Part shown: positions 1 to 8,494 of the stretch, piece after piece
How the letters are laid out: each line of letters opens with the position of its first letter
How positions within the stretch are numbered: position 1 is the stretch's first letter
From: Levilactobacillus yonginensis
GTDB taxonomy: Bacteria; Bacillota; Bacilli; Lactobacillales; Lactobacillaceae
NCBI RefSeq assembly: GCF_003946265.1
Contig: NZ_RHNO01000005.1
Location: forward strand, 62,001-126,000
Direction: 5' to 3'
Length of the DNA stretch: 64,000 bases
Position numbers and translations under genes: made by a program
The notes under the pieces: model-generated
The model's input: the letters and a program-made list of their open reading frames with translations, nothing else
Told to the model about the DNA's origin: nothing
Databases searched by the model: none

Positions 1-1109
1 CCCGCACCGGAATCTCCAAAGAAGACCACCGTCTTCGTTTGGCCGTTAGCGAAAGTAATGCGAACCATCGATCCGTGAATTGGCAACTTCTTTTCAGCAA
101 TCATATGGAGGTTGTGCAAAGTCAGACACATCTTCTTCATGTAACCGAAGTAAGTCGTCTGGTCGTTGTAAGGAATCTGCCCTACGTAAATCCCATTCGC
201 TTGGTCGTAGAAGTAGTGACCGTTTTCTGGGTGCTCATCGCTCGCCACTCCCGGTGTCCCAAACAACAAAATGAGGTCCGGTTGCTGCCCCGAAATTTCT
301 TCAGTATCTGCCATCTGAAAAAGATTAGCCAGGGCAATGCCCGATGCCAAATAGTCTCTATGGAAGTAAATGTAGGCCAGACTCTCCCCAATCTTAGCTG
401 GATAACACAGCCAGTCGCGTTCCGTTCCCTTGAAGTTTTCTAGGGGATTCGTCTTCGTTGCTGTGAAGAGTCCCTTACGCTTATTACTCTTGGTGTGGAG
501 CATCATTGGTGGCTGTAACATCATCCGACTAATGAAGTGGATGTCCTTAAGGGCCTCGTAGCCAGTTGGCAATGGCCACGCAACTTCCCGTAATAACAAC
601 GTGCCGTTGGTTCCGGCGTTGACTTCACGGTAAACGTGGTTCGCATGGCCCTTTAATTTTTCCTCGATGGCCCGGTACAACCGTATCACTAGGTCGTTAA
701 AATTCTGATCAATGGACATGAACTCACTGGCAACGACGTTATTCTCGTGGGCCGTCATCAGCGAGATCCGTAGGTACGTCCGATAATACGTGTATAAATC
801 TTCAACGCTGGCCAAAATTTCAGCTGTCTTGAAGGGTTGGTACGCGGTCACCTGATCCGTCAAAATGGCCTTGACCACGTCCATATAAGTTTCCGGTGTG
901 GCTAGGTTAAAGGTTGTGACGGGGTCGGCATCGACTGGGACCTTATCGCGCTGCTGGTTCAAGAATAAACGAACAAACGCAATCAACTCCTCACTATTTA
1001 CGAGGTCAAAAACACTCGTAATAAAGTGGGCATTGTAGTTTAAAACGGCAACGTTGCGGTCTGGGTTCGCGTAGAACGAAGGCGAATCGATCATAGTTGT
1101 GTTTGGCAT
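1..1109 (-). CDS. PEPCK-like P-loop protein, partial (C-terminus outside window)
   Basis: The gene runs off the left edge; about 369 codons are present. The start is an ATG at 1109 behind AAAGGGG at a normal distance. The last visible residues read TVVFFGDSGAG, a Walker A / kinase-1a-like P-loop about to be completed by Lys. The FFG-x-SG-x-GK arrangement after a short beta segment resembles the phosphate-binding loop of ATP-type phosphoenolpyruvate carboxykinase and HPr kinase. The long N-terminal part shows no motif I know, and the loop lies further from the N-terminus (about residue 364) than in classical PEPCK (about 250), so function is uncertain. Lactobacilli often carry such a protein annotated as PEPCK. 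It points away from the LysR gene and appears to have its own promoter. Confidence 0.6.
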   Translation of the reverse strand, partial: MPNTTMIDSPSFYANPDRNVAVLNYNAHFITSVFDLVNSEELIAFVRLFLNQQRDKVPVDADPVTTFNLATPETYMDVVKAILTDQVTAYQPFKTAEILASVEDLYTYYRTYLRISLMTAHENNVVASEFMSIDQNFNDLVIRLYRAIEEKLKGHANHVYREVNAGTNGTLLLREVAWPLPTGYEALKDIHFISRMMLQPPMMLHTKSNKRKGLFTATKTNPLENFKGTERDWLCYPAKIGESLAYIYFHRDYLASGIALANLFQMADTEEISGQQPDLILLFGTPGVASDEHPENGHYFYDQANGIYVGQIPYNDQTTYFGYMKKMCLTLHNLHMIAEKKLPIHGSMVRITFANGQTKTVVFFGDSGA

Positions 1110-1179
1110 AGTGAGGCCCCTTTCTGATTAAGCTTATCCGCTATTTTAGCGTACTTACTCGTTCGATGGAAGCAACATT

Positions 1180-2069
1180 TTATTTTCTTTGCTGACTAAA
1201 TAAATTGAAGAGTTCGGCTAAATAAGCGTGCTGCGGATTGTCCGCCTGATACATGGCGTAAATCACCCGGAGGTCTTCTGGCACCGCCACGGGAATCTTC
1301 ACCAAATCAAACGCCTCAAGGTAAAGGGTATCAGCCACCAGCCCAACCGCCGTCGACGACGACGACTGGACCATCCCCGCAATTGAAATTTCATCAGGAT
1401 AAACGGCCGTCAAATTCAATTGATCACCTAACCCGCGTCGCATCAACGTTCGCTGCACCTTCTGACCGATCAATAGATCTGGCGTATACGTGAGTACCTC
1501 ATAAGGCAACAGGTCGGTCAATGTCAGTCGCCGTCGCTGGGCCAACGGATGGTTAGGCGCCACGACCACGATAAAGGGCTGTTTCAACAACGGATGATAC
1601 AAGACACCCGGTTGCCGGCCGTCAACGGCAGCAATCCCTAGATCCAATGTTTTAGCCGCAAGTCCCCGCAACACGCGCTCCGTAGTTACACTGTGGAGTT
1701 CAAAGGTAATCTGGCGGGTATGGGCTTGCTCAAATTCATGCAAGATTTTCGGTAAATACGTGCCGATAACGGTGGGAATGCAGCCAACCCGAATTTTAAT
1801 GGGCTGTTGCGAGTCCGCCGCTACCACGGCCGCCCCCCATCGTCGAGTGTGGCTAACGTAGTTTGCACCACCTGCAAAAGCGCCCGACCGGTAGCGGTCA
1901 ACGTAATGTGCCGACCCTGGTGCGTGAAAAGTGTTAGGTTAAGTTCCGTTTCCAACCGATGAACAGCGTTGGTCAGACTCGGTTGGCTAACGCGCAGCTC
2001 ATTCGCCGCCTGCGTGTAGCTCTCCAACCGCCCAACACACGCAAAATACCGTAGTTGATTTAGATTCAT
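1180..2069 (-). pseudogene. LysR-family regulator split by a frameshift
   Basis: Two overlapping reading frames together make one ordinary LysR regulator of about 296 residues. The first (start ATG 2069, behind AGAGGG) encodes the winged-helix DNA-binding domain (NLNQLRYF, ESYTQAANEL, QPSLTNAVHRLE). The second encodes the effector-binding domain from KIRVGCIPTV onward. They are out of register at a run of six C on the + strand (1833-1838). One extra base, or loss of two, would restore the usual linker between the domains. This may be a sequencing error, a phase-variable tract or a real pseudogene. The gene is divergent from the aroE-like/SDR pair, the usual LysR layout, so it probably controls that pair in response to a pathway metabolite. 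Confidence 0.85.
1833..1838. other. Homopolymer run at LysR frameshift
   Basis: Six consecutive C on the + strand (G in the gene). The N-terminal reading frame ends in DDGGRPW-stop just after it and the C-terminal frame enters just before it, so the length of this run decides whether the LysR protein is whole. Confidence 0.85.
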
Positions 2070-2100
2070 TGGCATCCCTCTGTTCTCTATTTCACAATCC

Positions 2101-2126
2101 ATAGTCTCACGCTATAGGTGAAATAG
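2101..2126. promoter_or_regulatory. Candidate LysR operator
   Basis: The intergenic region holds overlapping dyads ATAG-N7-CTAT (2101-2115) and CTAT-N7-ATAG (2112-2126). The second contains a T-N11-A core (T2113, A2125), the classic LysR box. It lies between the divergent LysR and aroE-like starts, nearer the LysR gene, as expected for an autoregulatory site. Confidence 0.55.
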
Positions 2127-2229
2127 CAATCAGTATTGGTAATTTCTCATCAAGCCTTCTAGCATTAAGGGTGATAGGCATACTTAATATTTTTTAAAAA
2201 TACAAATATTGATTATAGGAGGTCATTTT

Positions 2230-3069
2230 ATGGAAATCGATGGACATACACAGTTAGTTGGCCTGATTGCTCACCCTGCTGGCCATTCACAGTCACCTGC
2301 CATGCACAACGCTGCCTTCGCCAAGGCTAATATCAACGCCAGATTTTTGGCCTTTGACGTCGAACCTGACCGGCTGAAGGATGCCGTCAACGCGATTCGT
2401 GCGTTTAATATGTTAGGCGCCAGTATCTCCATGCCGTTTAAACAAGCCATCATTCCCTTACTGGATCACCTCGACCAGACAGCCCAATTAGTTGGCGCGG
2501 TCAATACCGTTGTGAATCAGGGTGGCGAGCTGACCGGCTACACGACCGATGGTGTAGGCTTCGTGGCCGCCCTCCAGGACAACGCTGTTAGCTTACGGGG
2601 CCAAACCATGACACTGGCTGGGGTTGGCGGGGCCGGTACCCCCATCGCAATTCAGTCCGCCCTCGCTGGCCTCAAGGCCCTGAACGTCTTTAACATCAAC
2701 GACGCTTCGGCCAAAAACGCCAAACACATCGTCCGGGTCATCAACGACCAAACCGATTGCCGGGCGACTTTTTATCCCTTGGAAGACCGGGACCAATTTC
2801 ATAAAGCCCTGCAGACTAGTGACGTGTACGCTGATGCCACGGGGCTGGGCATGGGCCAGCTTGTCGACCAATCCTTAGTCGATGATCCTAGCTGGTTCCA
2901 CACCAACATGACGGTCTTCGATACCGTTTACGCCCCCAGCGTCACGAAACTCATGCGGATTGCGCAACAAGCTGGCGTCACCCACGTTTTGAACGGGCAA
3001 GGGATGCTACATAACCAAGGTGCCGCGGCGTTCAAACTCTGGACTGGTCAGGATATGCCCCAGAATTAG
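2230..3069 (+). CDS. Shikimate/quinate dehydrogenase family protein
   Basis: 279-residue NAD(P)-dependent oxidoreductase of the AroE/YdiB family, interconverting 3-dehydroshikimate and shikimate, or dehydroquinate and quinate. Visible features are the shikimate-binding Ser pair in GHSQSP (S20, S22), the catalytic Lys in SMPFK (K71), the AVNTVV and YTTDGVGF motifs, and a GVGGAG nucleotide-binding loop. An ATG exists at 2209, but AGGAGG at 2217-2222 selects the ATG at 2230. The gene is followed after 27 bp by an SDR gene and is divergent from a LysR regulator. That context suggests a catabolic or reductive quinate/shikimate role rather than the housekeeping aromatic pathway (inference). Confidence 0.88.
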   Translation: MEIDGHTQLVGLIAHPAGHSQSPAMHNAAFAKANINARFLAFDVEPDRLKDAVNAIRAFNMLGASISMPFKQAIIPLLDHLDQTAQLVGAVNTVVNQGGELTGYTTDGVGFVAALQDNAVSLRGQTMTLAGVGGAGTPIAIQSALAGLKALNVFNINDASAKNAKHIVRVINDQTDCRATFYPLEDRDQFHKALQTSDVYADATGLGMGQLVDQSLVDDPSWFHTNMTVFDTVYAPSVTKLMRIAQQAGVTHVLNGQGMLHNQGAAAFKLWTGQDMPQN

Positions 3070-3096
3070 GGAAATAATCTATAGGAGGAATTCAAC

Positions 3097-3915
3097 ATGT
3101 CAGAATGGTTAGGATTAGCAGATAAAGTTTGTGTCGTTACTGGCGCCGTTGGTGGTATGGGCACCAAGATTTGTGACGCTTTGGCTGAACAAAAAGCCAC
3201 GGTCGTTGCACTCGATATGGACCAGGAAAAAACGGCCGCCCTGGTGACTGACCTGATTAATACGTACCATATCGCCGGCCTAGCGGTCAATTGTGATGTT
3301 ACGAAAGAAGCCAGCGTGCAACGCGCTGTGGATCAAGTAAAGGATACGTTTGGCCGCGTAGATGTCGTGATCAACACGGCGGGCATTCTGAAATTCGACC
3401 CGCTAGAGGATTTAGATTATGAAACGTGGAAACAAGTCCTCGACGTTAACCTTAATGGCTATTATCTGGTAACCCATGAATTTGGCAAGCTAATGATTGC
3501 ACAAAAACACGGGACCTTCGTCCACATTTCAACGGTGGCCAGCGACATCCCCGAAACCTACAGTGGCGCTTATAGTACCAGCAAGGCCGGCGTGAATATG
3601 CTCTCCAAACAAGTAGCCGCTGAATGGGGCATGTTTGGCATCCGGAGTAACGTGCTGGAACCTTGCCTGGTCAAGACTCCCATGTCGGCAGCCTTCTACG
3701 CCGACCCAGCCGTTGAAAATGGCCGCAAGGAATTGACTGCCAGCAAACGAATCGGAACGACCGAAGACATCGCTAACGCCATTCTATTTCTGGCCAGCGA
3801 CCGGTCCAGCTACATCAACGCAGCGGGTATCGCCATCGATGGTGGCTTCAGCGTCATGATGCAAAACCAGATTCCCAAGCCAGGTGGCCGCCGTGGCTTT
3901 GCTGAAACGCACTAG
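3097..3915 (+). CDS. Short-chain dehydrogenase/reductase
   Basis: 272-residue classical SDR. It has the TGAVGGMG cofactor loop (T15-G22), an Asp after beta-2 (ALDMD), an N-x-AG motif (INTAG), a catalytic Ser in HIST and the YSTSK active site (Y159, K163). Near the C-terminus are YINAAGIAIDGG residues typical of the family. It starts 27 bp after the shikimate-dehydrogenase-like gene, behind AGGAGG, so the two are cotranscribed. The substrate is unknown; a hydroaromatic alcohol/ketone in the same route is a reasonable inference. A structured repeat follows immediately downstream. Confidence 0.88.
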   Translation: MSEWLGLADKVCVVTGAVGGMGTKICDALAEQKATVVALDMDQEKTAALVTDLINTYHIAGLAVNCDVTKEASVQRAVDQVKDTFGRVDVVINTAGILKFDPLEDLDYETWKQVLDVNLNGYYLVTHEFGKLMIAQKHGTFVHISTVASDIPETYSGAYSTSKAGVNMLSKQVAAEWGMFGIRSNVLEPCLVKTPMSAAFYADPAVENGRKELTASKRIGTTEDIANAILFLASDRSSYINAAGIAIDGGFSVMMQNQIPKPGGRRGFAETH

Positions 3916-3969
3916 TAACCTGGCCTTCTTTGGCTACAATTGATCATGGGCATTCTTAAATTGGTCGCA

Positions 3970-4151
3970 CTCCGGCGGTCAGGGATTCCGCCCGCTGTGG
4001 GGACGCTTCAGACTGGAAAACCACCCGTCTTCTCGCTCGATTTGAAGCCACGAAGAACCCGTGTCTCCAAAGTCGCCCGTGCTGTAAACTGGCTGAGAAA
4101 ACGCCAGCTAACACCACTTTCACAGCGGACTACATCCCTGACCACCTCCGG
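3970..4151 (-). repeat. Structured repeat copy A (sense strand minus)
   Basis: Full-length copy. The closing stem P1 pairs GGTCAGGGAT (3977-3986) with ATCCCTGACC (4134-4143). Inside, P2 pairs CTGGC with GCCAG, P3 is the CACG/CGTG hairpin with GGAG and GGCTTC sides, and P4 is weaker here. Terminal CCGGAG words lie outside the stem on both ends, read on the minus strand. It sits just after the SDR gene. Confidence 0.85.
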
Positions 4152-4425
4152 CTCTGATTGCATTAGCAAGATTGCTGCTGAGGAGCATCTGCACGCCACT
4201 CCTGAAAGGTAAATTGAAGCAACTTTTAGCCAAAATGGAAGGTTTCCTAATTTTCCCCACTATCATTGTCACAACAAGTCCAACTGGCATACAATGCTTT
4301 CAACGTTCGGCTTACAACTGAAGGCTGAAAGCACTGAAACACCCACTATTCCTGATACAACAAGGATTGGGTATTGATGTTTAGTCAGACATTTAAGCTG
4401 GCTTAGTTTCCATGAACCCGTTTAA
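4152..4425. other. Spacer between repeat copies A and B
   Basis: No ORF with a ribosome site and no RNA gene recognised. There is a weak inverted repeat around 4297-4336 (CTTTCA ... TGAAAG). Confidence 0.5.
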
Positions 4426-4600
4426 CCGGAGGGGGTCAGAGGTGGAGCCAGCTGTGTCGACGGTGTTAGCCGATTCTCGGCTTACAGCGTGGGACGTGTT
4501 TGGAGACTGGTGATTTTTTCCAGGCTTCAAACCGAGCCGAAGGACCGATCTTCAGGCCGTAGGCGTTCCCCACAGCAGGCGGAATCTCTGACAGCCGCAG
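4426..4600 (+). repeat. Structured repeat copy B (sense strand plus)
   Basis: P1 pairs GTCAGAG with CTCTGAC. P2 is AGCCG/CGGCT. P3 is GTTTGGAGaCTGG/CCAGgCTTCAAAC, where the inner CTGG/CCAG replaces the CACG/CGTG of other copies, a compensatory change. The GGACCG loop entry and the CCCCACAGC segment of the family are present. Confidence 0.85.
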
Positions 4601-4614
4601 GTCCAATTTCACGT

Positions 4615-4672
4615 CTATAATGCCTTATTATTCTTGGTTTGATAATGATTTTGGAACTTTCACCCTTTATAA
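4615..4672. repeat. Motif shared with 58954-59008, ahead of a terminator
   Basis: About 55 nt sharing an almost unbroken ATTCTTGGTTTGATAA core and a downstream CCCTTTA with the region after the LPQTG gene. In both places a rho-independent terminator follows at once. The role is unknown; it may be the 3' part of a small RNA or a shared 3' UTR. Confidence 0.5.
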
Positions 4673-4676
4673 GTAT

Positions 4677-4718
4677 AAAAAATGACTGTTGCAACCGCAC
4701 AACAGCCATTTTTATTTT
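4677..4718 (+). terminator. Rho-independent terminator, bidirectional
   Basis: AATGACTGTTG/CAACAGCCATT hairpin with an A tract before it and a T-rich tract after it. Confidence 0.8.
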
Positions 4719-4792
4719 CAGTATCATATAACACCATCGACAACCGTCAAGCAATCCACCTAACAAGCAAGCAGTGGCGTCGACTATCTGAG

Positions 4793-4969
4793 CCGCTAGT
4801 GGTCAGGTACGTAGCCCGTGAAGGTCCTGTTAGCCCGAGTGGTTTTCTGGGGCTTACAGGACTAGGACGACCTTTAAGACTCACGGTTCTTGAGGCTTAA
4901 AGGCGAGTCTAAAGACCGCTTCACAGGCTTTAGACGGTCCCACAGGCGGAGCTGCCTGACCACTAGCGG
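4793..4969 (+). repeat. Structured repeat copy C (sense strand plus)
   Basis: P1 is a perfect CCGCTAGTGGTCAGG/CCTGACCACTAGCGG stem. P2 is TCCTGT-t-AGCCC/GGGGCT-t-ACAGGA. P3 is CCTTTAAG/CTTAAAGG. P4 is GTCTAAAG/CTTTAGAC around the conserved ACCGC loop. All four stems have sequences different from the other copies yet remain paired. It ends 10 bp from the stop codon of the DHA2 gene. Confidence 0.9.
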
Positions 4970-4978
4970 CGGACAGTA

Positions 4979-6388
4979 TCACGCCTGTTTCCGACCGTCA
5001 CGAAGCATGGCAGCGAAAATCCAGCCAACAACCGCAACCCCTAGAAATGTCCAGAAAACCGCATGGTACCCGGCTAGGCTAGCGGTAACCGCTGAAGTCA
5101 CCTTCAACTGTCCTGCCGTCACGGTGGCTAAAATCAGGGTTGCCACGGCAACCCCCGTCGATCCCAAAATTTGGCGAACCGTGGTAATTACCGCGGTCCC
5201 ATGAGAAATCAACTGGTCCGGTAAGGAATTAGCCCCCAAAGTCACGGCCGGCATCATCACAAACGCGTTACCCCCTTCAATCAGGGCAGCGATTAAAATC
5301 ATCGCAATCAGTGACTGCTTGCCACCAACCACGGCCAACCATAACCAGCCCAGGACAATCATCGACATCCCAGTCAGCATGGTGGCTTTAAATCCAATAC
5401 GGTCAGCCAATTTCCCTGTCAACGGGTTCAACAAGCTTAGGACCACGGCCCCAGGAACTAAGGCCATCCCCGAAGCAAATGGCGAAATCCCCAGGACTTC
5501 TTGATAGTATAGCGGAAAGACAATCGTAACCACGATTAAAGCAATGTAGGAAGTTCCCGTCAATAAGACGGCCAAGTCAAAGTTGGCTGTCTTCAGCACA
5601 CGCAGATCCAGCAAGGGCGTGGCCACGTGAAATTGGCGAAAGACGAAGTAAGCTACCGCTAGCAGACTGACTACCAGTAGGCCGCCCATCACACCCCAAT
5701 TGACTGCCGCCTTACCGATTTGGTTAACGACGTACAGAATCCCAATAAAACCAACGCTACTGATAACGGACCAGTAGTCCAGGTGGGCCTTGTGCTGGGG
5801 CATGACGTCCTTAATAGTTTTGATGGCAATTAAGAACACAATCGTGATAATCATCATGAAGACAACGAAGAGTCCCTGCCAACTGGTATATTTCAAAACA
5901 ATTCCCGAAATAATTGGACCAACTGCTAATGCCGAACCCATGATCAGTCCAGCAAATCCCATGACGCTCCCTCGCTGCGCTTCTGGGGTGATTCGCAGCA
6001 TCACTGTCTGATAGGACGGAAACATGATGCCGACCGCCATGGCTTCCATGACCCGCCCCAGCATCATTAATGGAAAACTGGTGGCTAAGTAGATAATAAA
6101 CGTCCCAACATCAAACAACGCTAGTACGGTCACAAAGAGCACCGGAAATCGGATATTATTTAACAACCACGGACTGACTGGCATCATCACGACCATCACC
6201 AACATAAATCCCGTCGTCAGCCACTGAACGGTTGACGCTGGCACGTTGAAGTACCGCATCAACGTTGGGTACGCCGTCGACAGCGACGACTGGCTGATCG
6301 ACATGGTAAAGGTCCCCGCCAACAACGTCCAAATAAAGGCCAGATGACTATATGGCCGCCCCTGTAAATCAATTGCCTCTGAATCCAA
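4979..6388 (-). CDS. DHA2-type MFS drug exporter
   Basis: About 469 residues with a very hydrophobic pattern consistent with 14 membrane segments, as in EmrB/QacA proton-driven exporters. Family motifs include STAYPTLMRYF, STVQWLTTGFML, GRVMEAMAVGIMFPS and the motif-C region SALAVGPIISG. A GTG at 6397 abuts the GAGGGA ribosome site directly; the TTG at 6388 lies at normal spacing and is the preferred start. It is monocistronic and convergent with the SDR gene. It resembles the second DHA2 protein at 54399-55841. Export of toxic hydrophobic compounds is inferred from the family. Confidence 0.9.
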   Translation of the reverse strand: MDSEAIDLQGRPYSHLAFIWTLLAGTFTMSISQSSLSTAYPTLMRYFNVPASTVQWLTTGFMLVMVVMMPVSPWLLNNIRFPVLFVTVLALFDVGTFIIYLATSFPLMMLGRVMEAMAVGIMFPSYQTVMLRITPEAQRGSVMGFAGLIMGSALAVGPIISGIVLKYTSWQGLFVVFMMIITIVFLIAIKTIKDVMPQHKAHLDYWSVISSVGFIGILYVVNQIGKAAVNWGVMGGLLVVSLLAVAYFVFRQFHVATPLLDLRVLKTANFDLAVLLTGTSYIALIVVTIVFPLYYQEVLGISPFASGMALVPGAVVLSLLNPLTGKLADRIGFKATMLTGMSMIVLGWLWLAVVGGKQSLIAMILIAALIEGGNAFVMMPAVTLGANSLPDQLISHGTAVITTVRQILGSTGVAVATLILATVTAGQLKVTSAVTASLAGYHAVFWTFLGVAVVGWIFAAMLRDGRKQA

Positions 6389-6489
6389 GACACTCACTCC
6401 CTCACGCTACTTTAGAAACATTATCAACTGGTTTCTATCGTAGTCCTTTTGACGGGGACTGTAAACCGATTGGTCCCTGTTCAATCAAG

Positions 6490-6517
6490 TTACTTATGGC
6501 GCAAACTTTGGTACAAT
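6490..6517 (+). promoter_or_regulatory. Promoter of the 58-aa ORF
   Basis: TTACTT, 16 bp, TACAAT, about 70 bp ahead of the small ORF starting at 6586. Confidence 0.5.
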
Positions 6518-6585
6518 GAAATTATTATGTGGCTGGGTCTTTAAGACCAGTTATTGCGGACTACGCAAAGAATTGAGGGCGGACC

Positions 6586-6762
6586 ATGGACTTAGTGACT
6601 TATTTAAAAGATGAAATTGACTTTCTCACGGAACAAATGAAGCGCGCCGAAGACGAAAAGGATAATTCCATGCACTTCTTATGCGATGCACGGATCACCG
6701 AGGCCAAGCGAATCTTGACTCAGGTCAACGACGGTAAGATCAATCAGCTTAAAGCGGACTAA
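6586..6762 (+). CDS. Small acidic hypothetical protein, 58 aa
   Basis: ATG 6586 behind GAGGGCGG, TAA at 6760-6762. The protein starts MDLVTYLKDEIDF and ends NQLKAD; it is charged and probably all-helical, without membrane or signal segments. A plausible promoter lies upstream and a strong terminator directly downstream, so it is a self-contained transcription unit. I do not recognise the family and give no function. Confidence 0.75.
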   Translation: MDLVTYLKDEIDFLTEQMKRAEDEKDNSMHFLCDARITEAKRILTQVNDGKINQLKAD

Positions 6763-6766
6763 TCAG

Positions 6767-6800
6767 CGACCGAACGAGACTTTTCTCGTTCGGTCGTTCC
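6767..6800 (+). terminator. Rho-independent terminator
   Basis: A 13-bp perfect stem CGACCGAACGAGA/TCTCGTTCGGTCG with a 4-nt loop, 4 nt after the stop of the small ORF. Confidence 0.8.
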
Positions 6801-6887
6801 TGCCGTATCGAACTTATTCGGCTGAGTCGCCTAAATGACTGATTAGGTGTACATTAGAAGTGAACATATTTTTTAGGAGGTAACACG

Positions 6888-7682
6888 TTGATAACCATTA
6901 AATCTGATCGTGAAATTAAGAAAATGGCCGAATCTGGTGCCGTTTTAGCTGGTGTCCACAAGGGCTTACGGGACATCATCAAGCCAGGTATCTCTACCTG
7001 GGAAATCGAACGTTTTGCCAACAAATACATCGCTGAACACGGTGCCACCCCTTCAGAAAAAGGGTTTGAAGGCTACAAGTACGCTACCTGTGTCAGTGTT
7101 AACGACGAAGTGGCCCACGCCATTCCCCGCAAGGAACTCTTGCTCAAGGAAGGCGACATTGTGGCCGTTGACATGACCGTCAACTTAGATGGCTTTGAAA
7201 GTGACTCTTGCTGGACTTACGCCGTTGGTAAAATCAGTGACGAAGCGCAACATCTGATGGATGTTACGAAGAAGTCCCTTTACCTGGGGATTGACCAAGC
7301 CGTTGTCGGTAACCGTATCGGTGACATTGGTCACGCAATTCAGGCTTACACGGAAGGCCAAGAACACATGGGCGATGTCCGTGAACTGATTGGCCATGGG
7401 ATTCAACCAACCATGCATGAACAACCAAACGTTCCTAACTATGGTGAAGCAGGCCGTGGGTTACGTTTGCGGGCTGGCATGACGATTACCATCGAACCCA
7501 TGATCAACTTAGGCACTTGGGAAATTATTTCTAAAGAAGTTCCTGACAAGTCTTGGGAGTACTACGCAACGGCCGATGGCTCATTGTCCGCTCAGTACGA
7601 ACACACGTTGGTGATCACCGACGATGGTCCTAAGATCCTGACGTCACAAGACCCAGATATTGACGCTAAATACTTGCTATAA
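6888..7682 (+). CDS. map: Methionine aminopeptidase, type I
   Basis: 264 residues; removes the initiator Met from nascent proteins in the cytoplasm. The five metal ligands of the pita-bread fold are visible: D95 (VAVDMTVN), D106 (ESDSC), H170 (IGHGI), E203 (TIEPM) and E238 (QYEHT), with a substrate His at about H77. The start is TTG at 6888, seven bases after a perfect AGGAGG. The conserved SVNEVVCHGIP segment is SVNDEVAHAIP here, a normal Lactobacillaceae variant as far as I know. A methyltransferase gene follows after 24 bp. Confidence 0.95.
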   Translation: MITIKSDREIKKMAESGAVLAGVHKGLRDIIKPGISTWEIERFANKYIAEHGATPSEKGFEGYKYATCVSVNDEVAHAIPRKELLLKEGDIVAVDMTVNLDGFESDSCWTYAVGKISDEAQHLMDVTKKSLYLGIDQAVVGNRIGDIGHAIQAYTEGQEHMGDVRELIGHGIQPTMHEQPNVPNYGEAGRGLRLRAGMTITIEPMINLGTWEIISKEVPDKSWEYYATADGSLSAQYEHTLVITDDGPKILTSQDPDIDAKYLL

Positions 7683-7706
7683 TTCAGACTAAAGGAGGTC
7701 ATCTAC

Positions 7707-8423
7707 ATGCCCCTGACCAATCAAACACCTGAAGACCAAGTGCAAGCCACTTTTGATGGTATCGCCCCCCAGTATGATCAGATGAACAATCTAATCAGTC
7801 TGGGGACTCACCGCCTCTGGCGGCAACGCGTGATGGACGCAACCACCATTCATTCGGGTGACTTCGCCCTCGACCTCTGCTGTGGCACCGGCGACTGGAC
7901 GTTGGCGCTGGCAAATGCTGTTGGTCCGGCGGGACGCGTAGTTGGCCTCGACTTTAGTGGCGTCATGTTACGTGAGGCGCGTCCCAAGGTTAAAGCAGCT
8001 GGTTTAACGGACCGCATTACGCTACGTCAGGGGGATGCCATGCACCTCCCCTATCCAGATAACAGTTTTAATCTTGTCACGATTGGCTTCGGCCTTCGTA
8101 ACGTCCCGGATGCAAACCAAGTTTTACGTGAAATGACGCGGGTAGTTAAGCCGGGGGGACAGGTCGTTTGTCTGGAGACTTCACAACCAACCAATCCAGT
8201 GATTCACACAGGCTGGCAAGTTTACTTCGGTCACATCGTGCCCTTGATGGGTAAGCTGGCGCACCATTACCAAGCCTACAATTACCTGCAACAGTCGACA
8301 CATCAATTCGTGAGTGTGACTGAGCTGGCTACAATGTTTCGGGATGCTGGCCTCCGTCAGGTTCATTATCAGCAATTCAACTTGGGTGCGGCCGCGGTAC
8401 ACTTTGGCCGTAAGCCTTACTAA
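7707..8423 (+). CDS. UbiE/MenG family demethylmenaquinone methyltransferase
   Basis: 238-residue SAM-dependent C-methyltransferase, class I fold. Motifs: FDGIAPQYDQMN at the N-terminus, SAM loop LDLCCGTGDW, acidic residue in GLDFSG, QGDAMHLPYPDNSF and GFGLRNVPD, all typical of UbiE/MenG. The family methylates demethylmenaquinone in the last step of menaquinone synthesis. No other men gene is visible here, so a menaquinone role is an inference from family. AAAGGAGG lies before the ATG. It follows map closely and ends at a strong terminator. Confidence 0.88.
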   Translation: MPLTNQTPEDQVQATFDGIAPQYDQMNNLISLGTHRLWRQRVMDATTIHSGDFALDLCCGTGDWTLALANAVGPAGRVVGLDFSGVMLREARPKVKAAGLTDRITLRQGDAMHLPYPDNSFNLVTIGFGLRNVPDANQVLREMTRVVKPGGQVVCLETSQPTNPVIHTGWQVYFGHIVPLMGKLAHHYQAYNYLQQSTHQFVSVTELATMFRDAGLRQVHYQQFNLGAAAVHFGRKPY

Positions 8424-8437
8424 ATCTAAGCTAAACC

Positions 8438-8474
8438 AAAAAAGGTATCGAGACGATTGTCTCGGTACCTTTTT
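8438..8474 (+). terminator. Rho-independent terminator
   Basis: GGTATCGAGAC/GTCTCGGTACC stem with GATT loop, A6 before and T5 after; works in either direction between the convergent methyltransferase and Rgg-like genes. Confidence 0.9.
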
Positions 8475-8494
8475 GCTGTCCAGAACAGCTTTCT

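Noticed and set aside
39-443. Plus-strand ORF of 134 codons at the left edge
   Set aside because: It is antisense to the PEPCK-like gene, has no ribosome site and reads as low-quality protein; a shadow of the real frame.
4682-5204. Plus-strand ORFs over the terminator, repeat copy C and the end of the DHA2 gene
   Set aside because: They are open only by chance within structured repeat sequence and antisense to a real gene.
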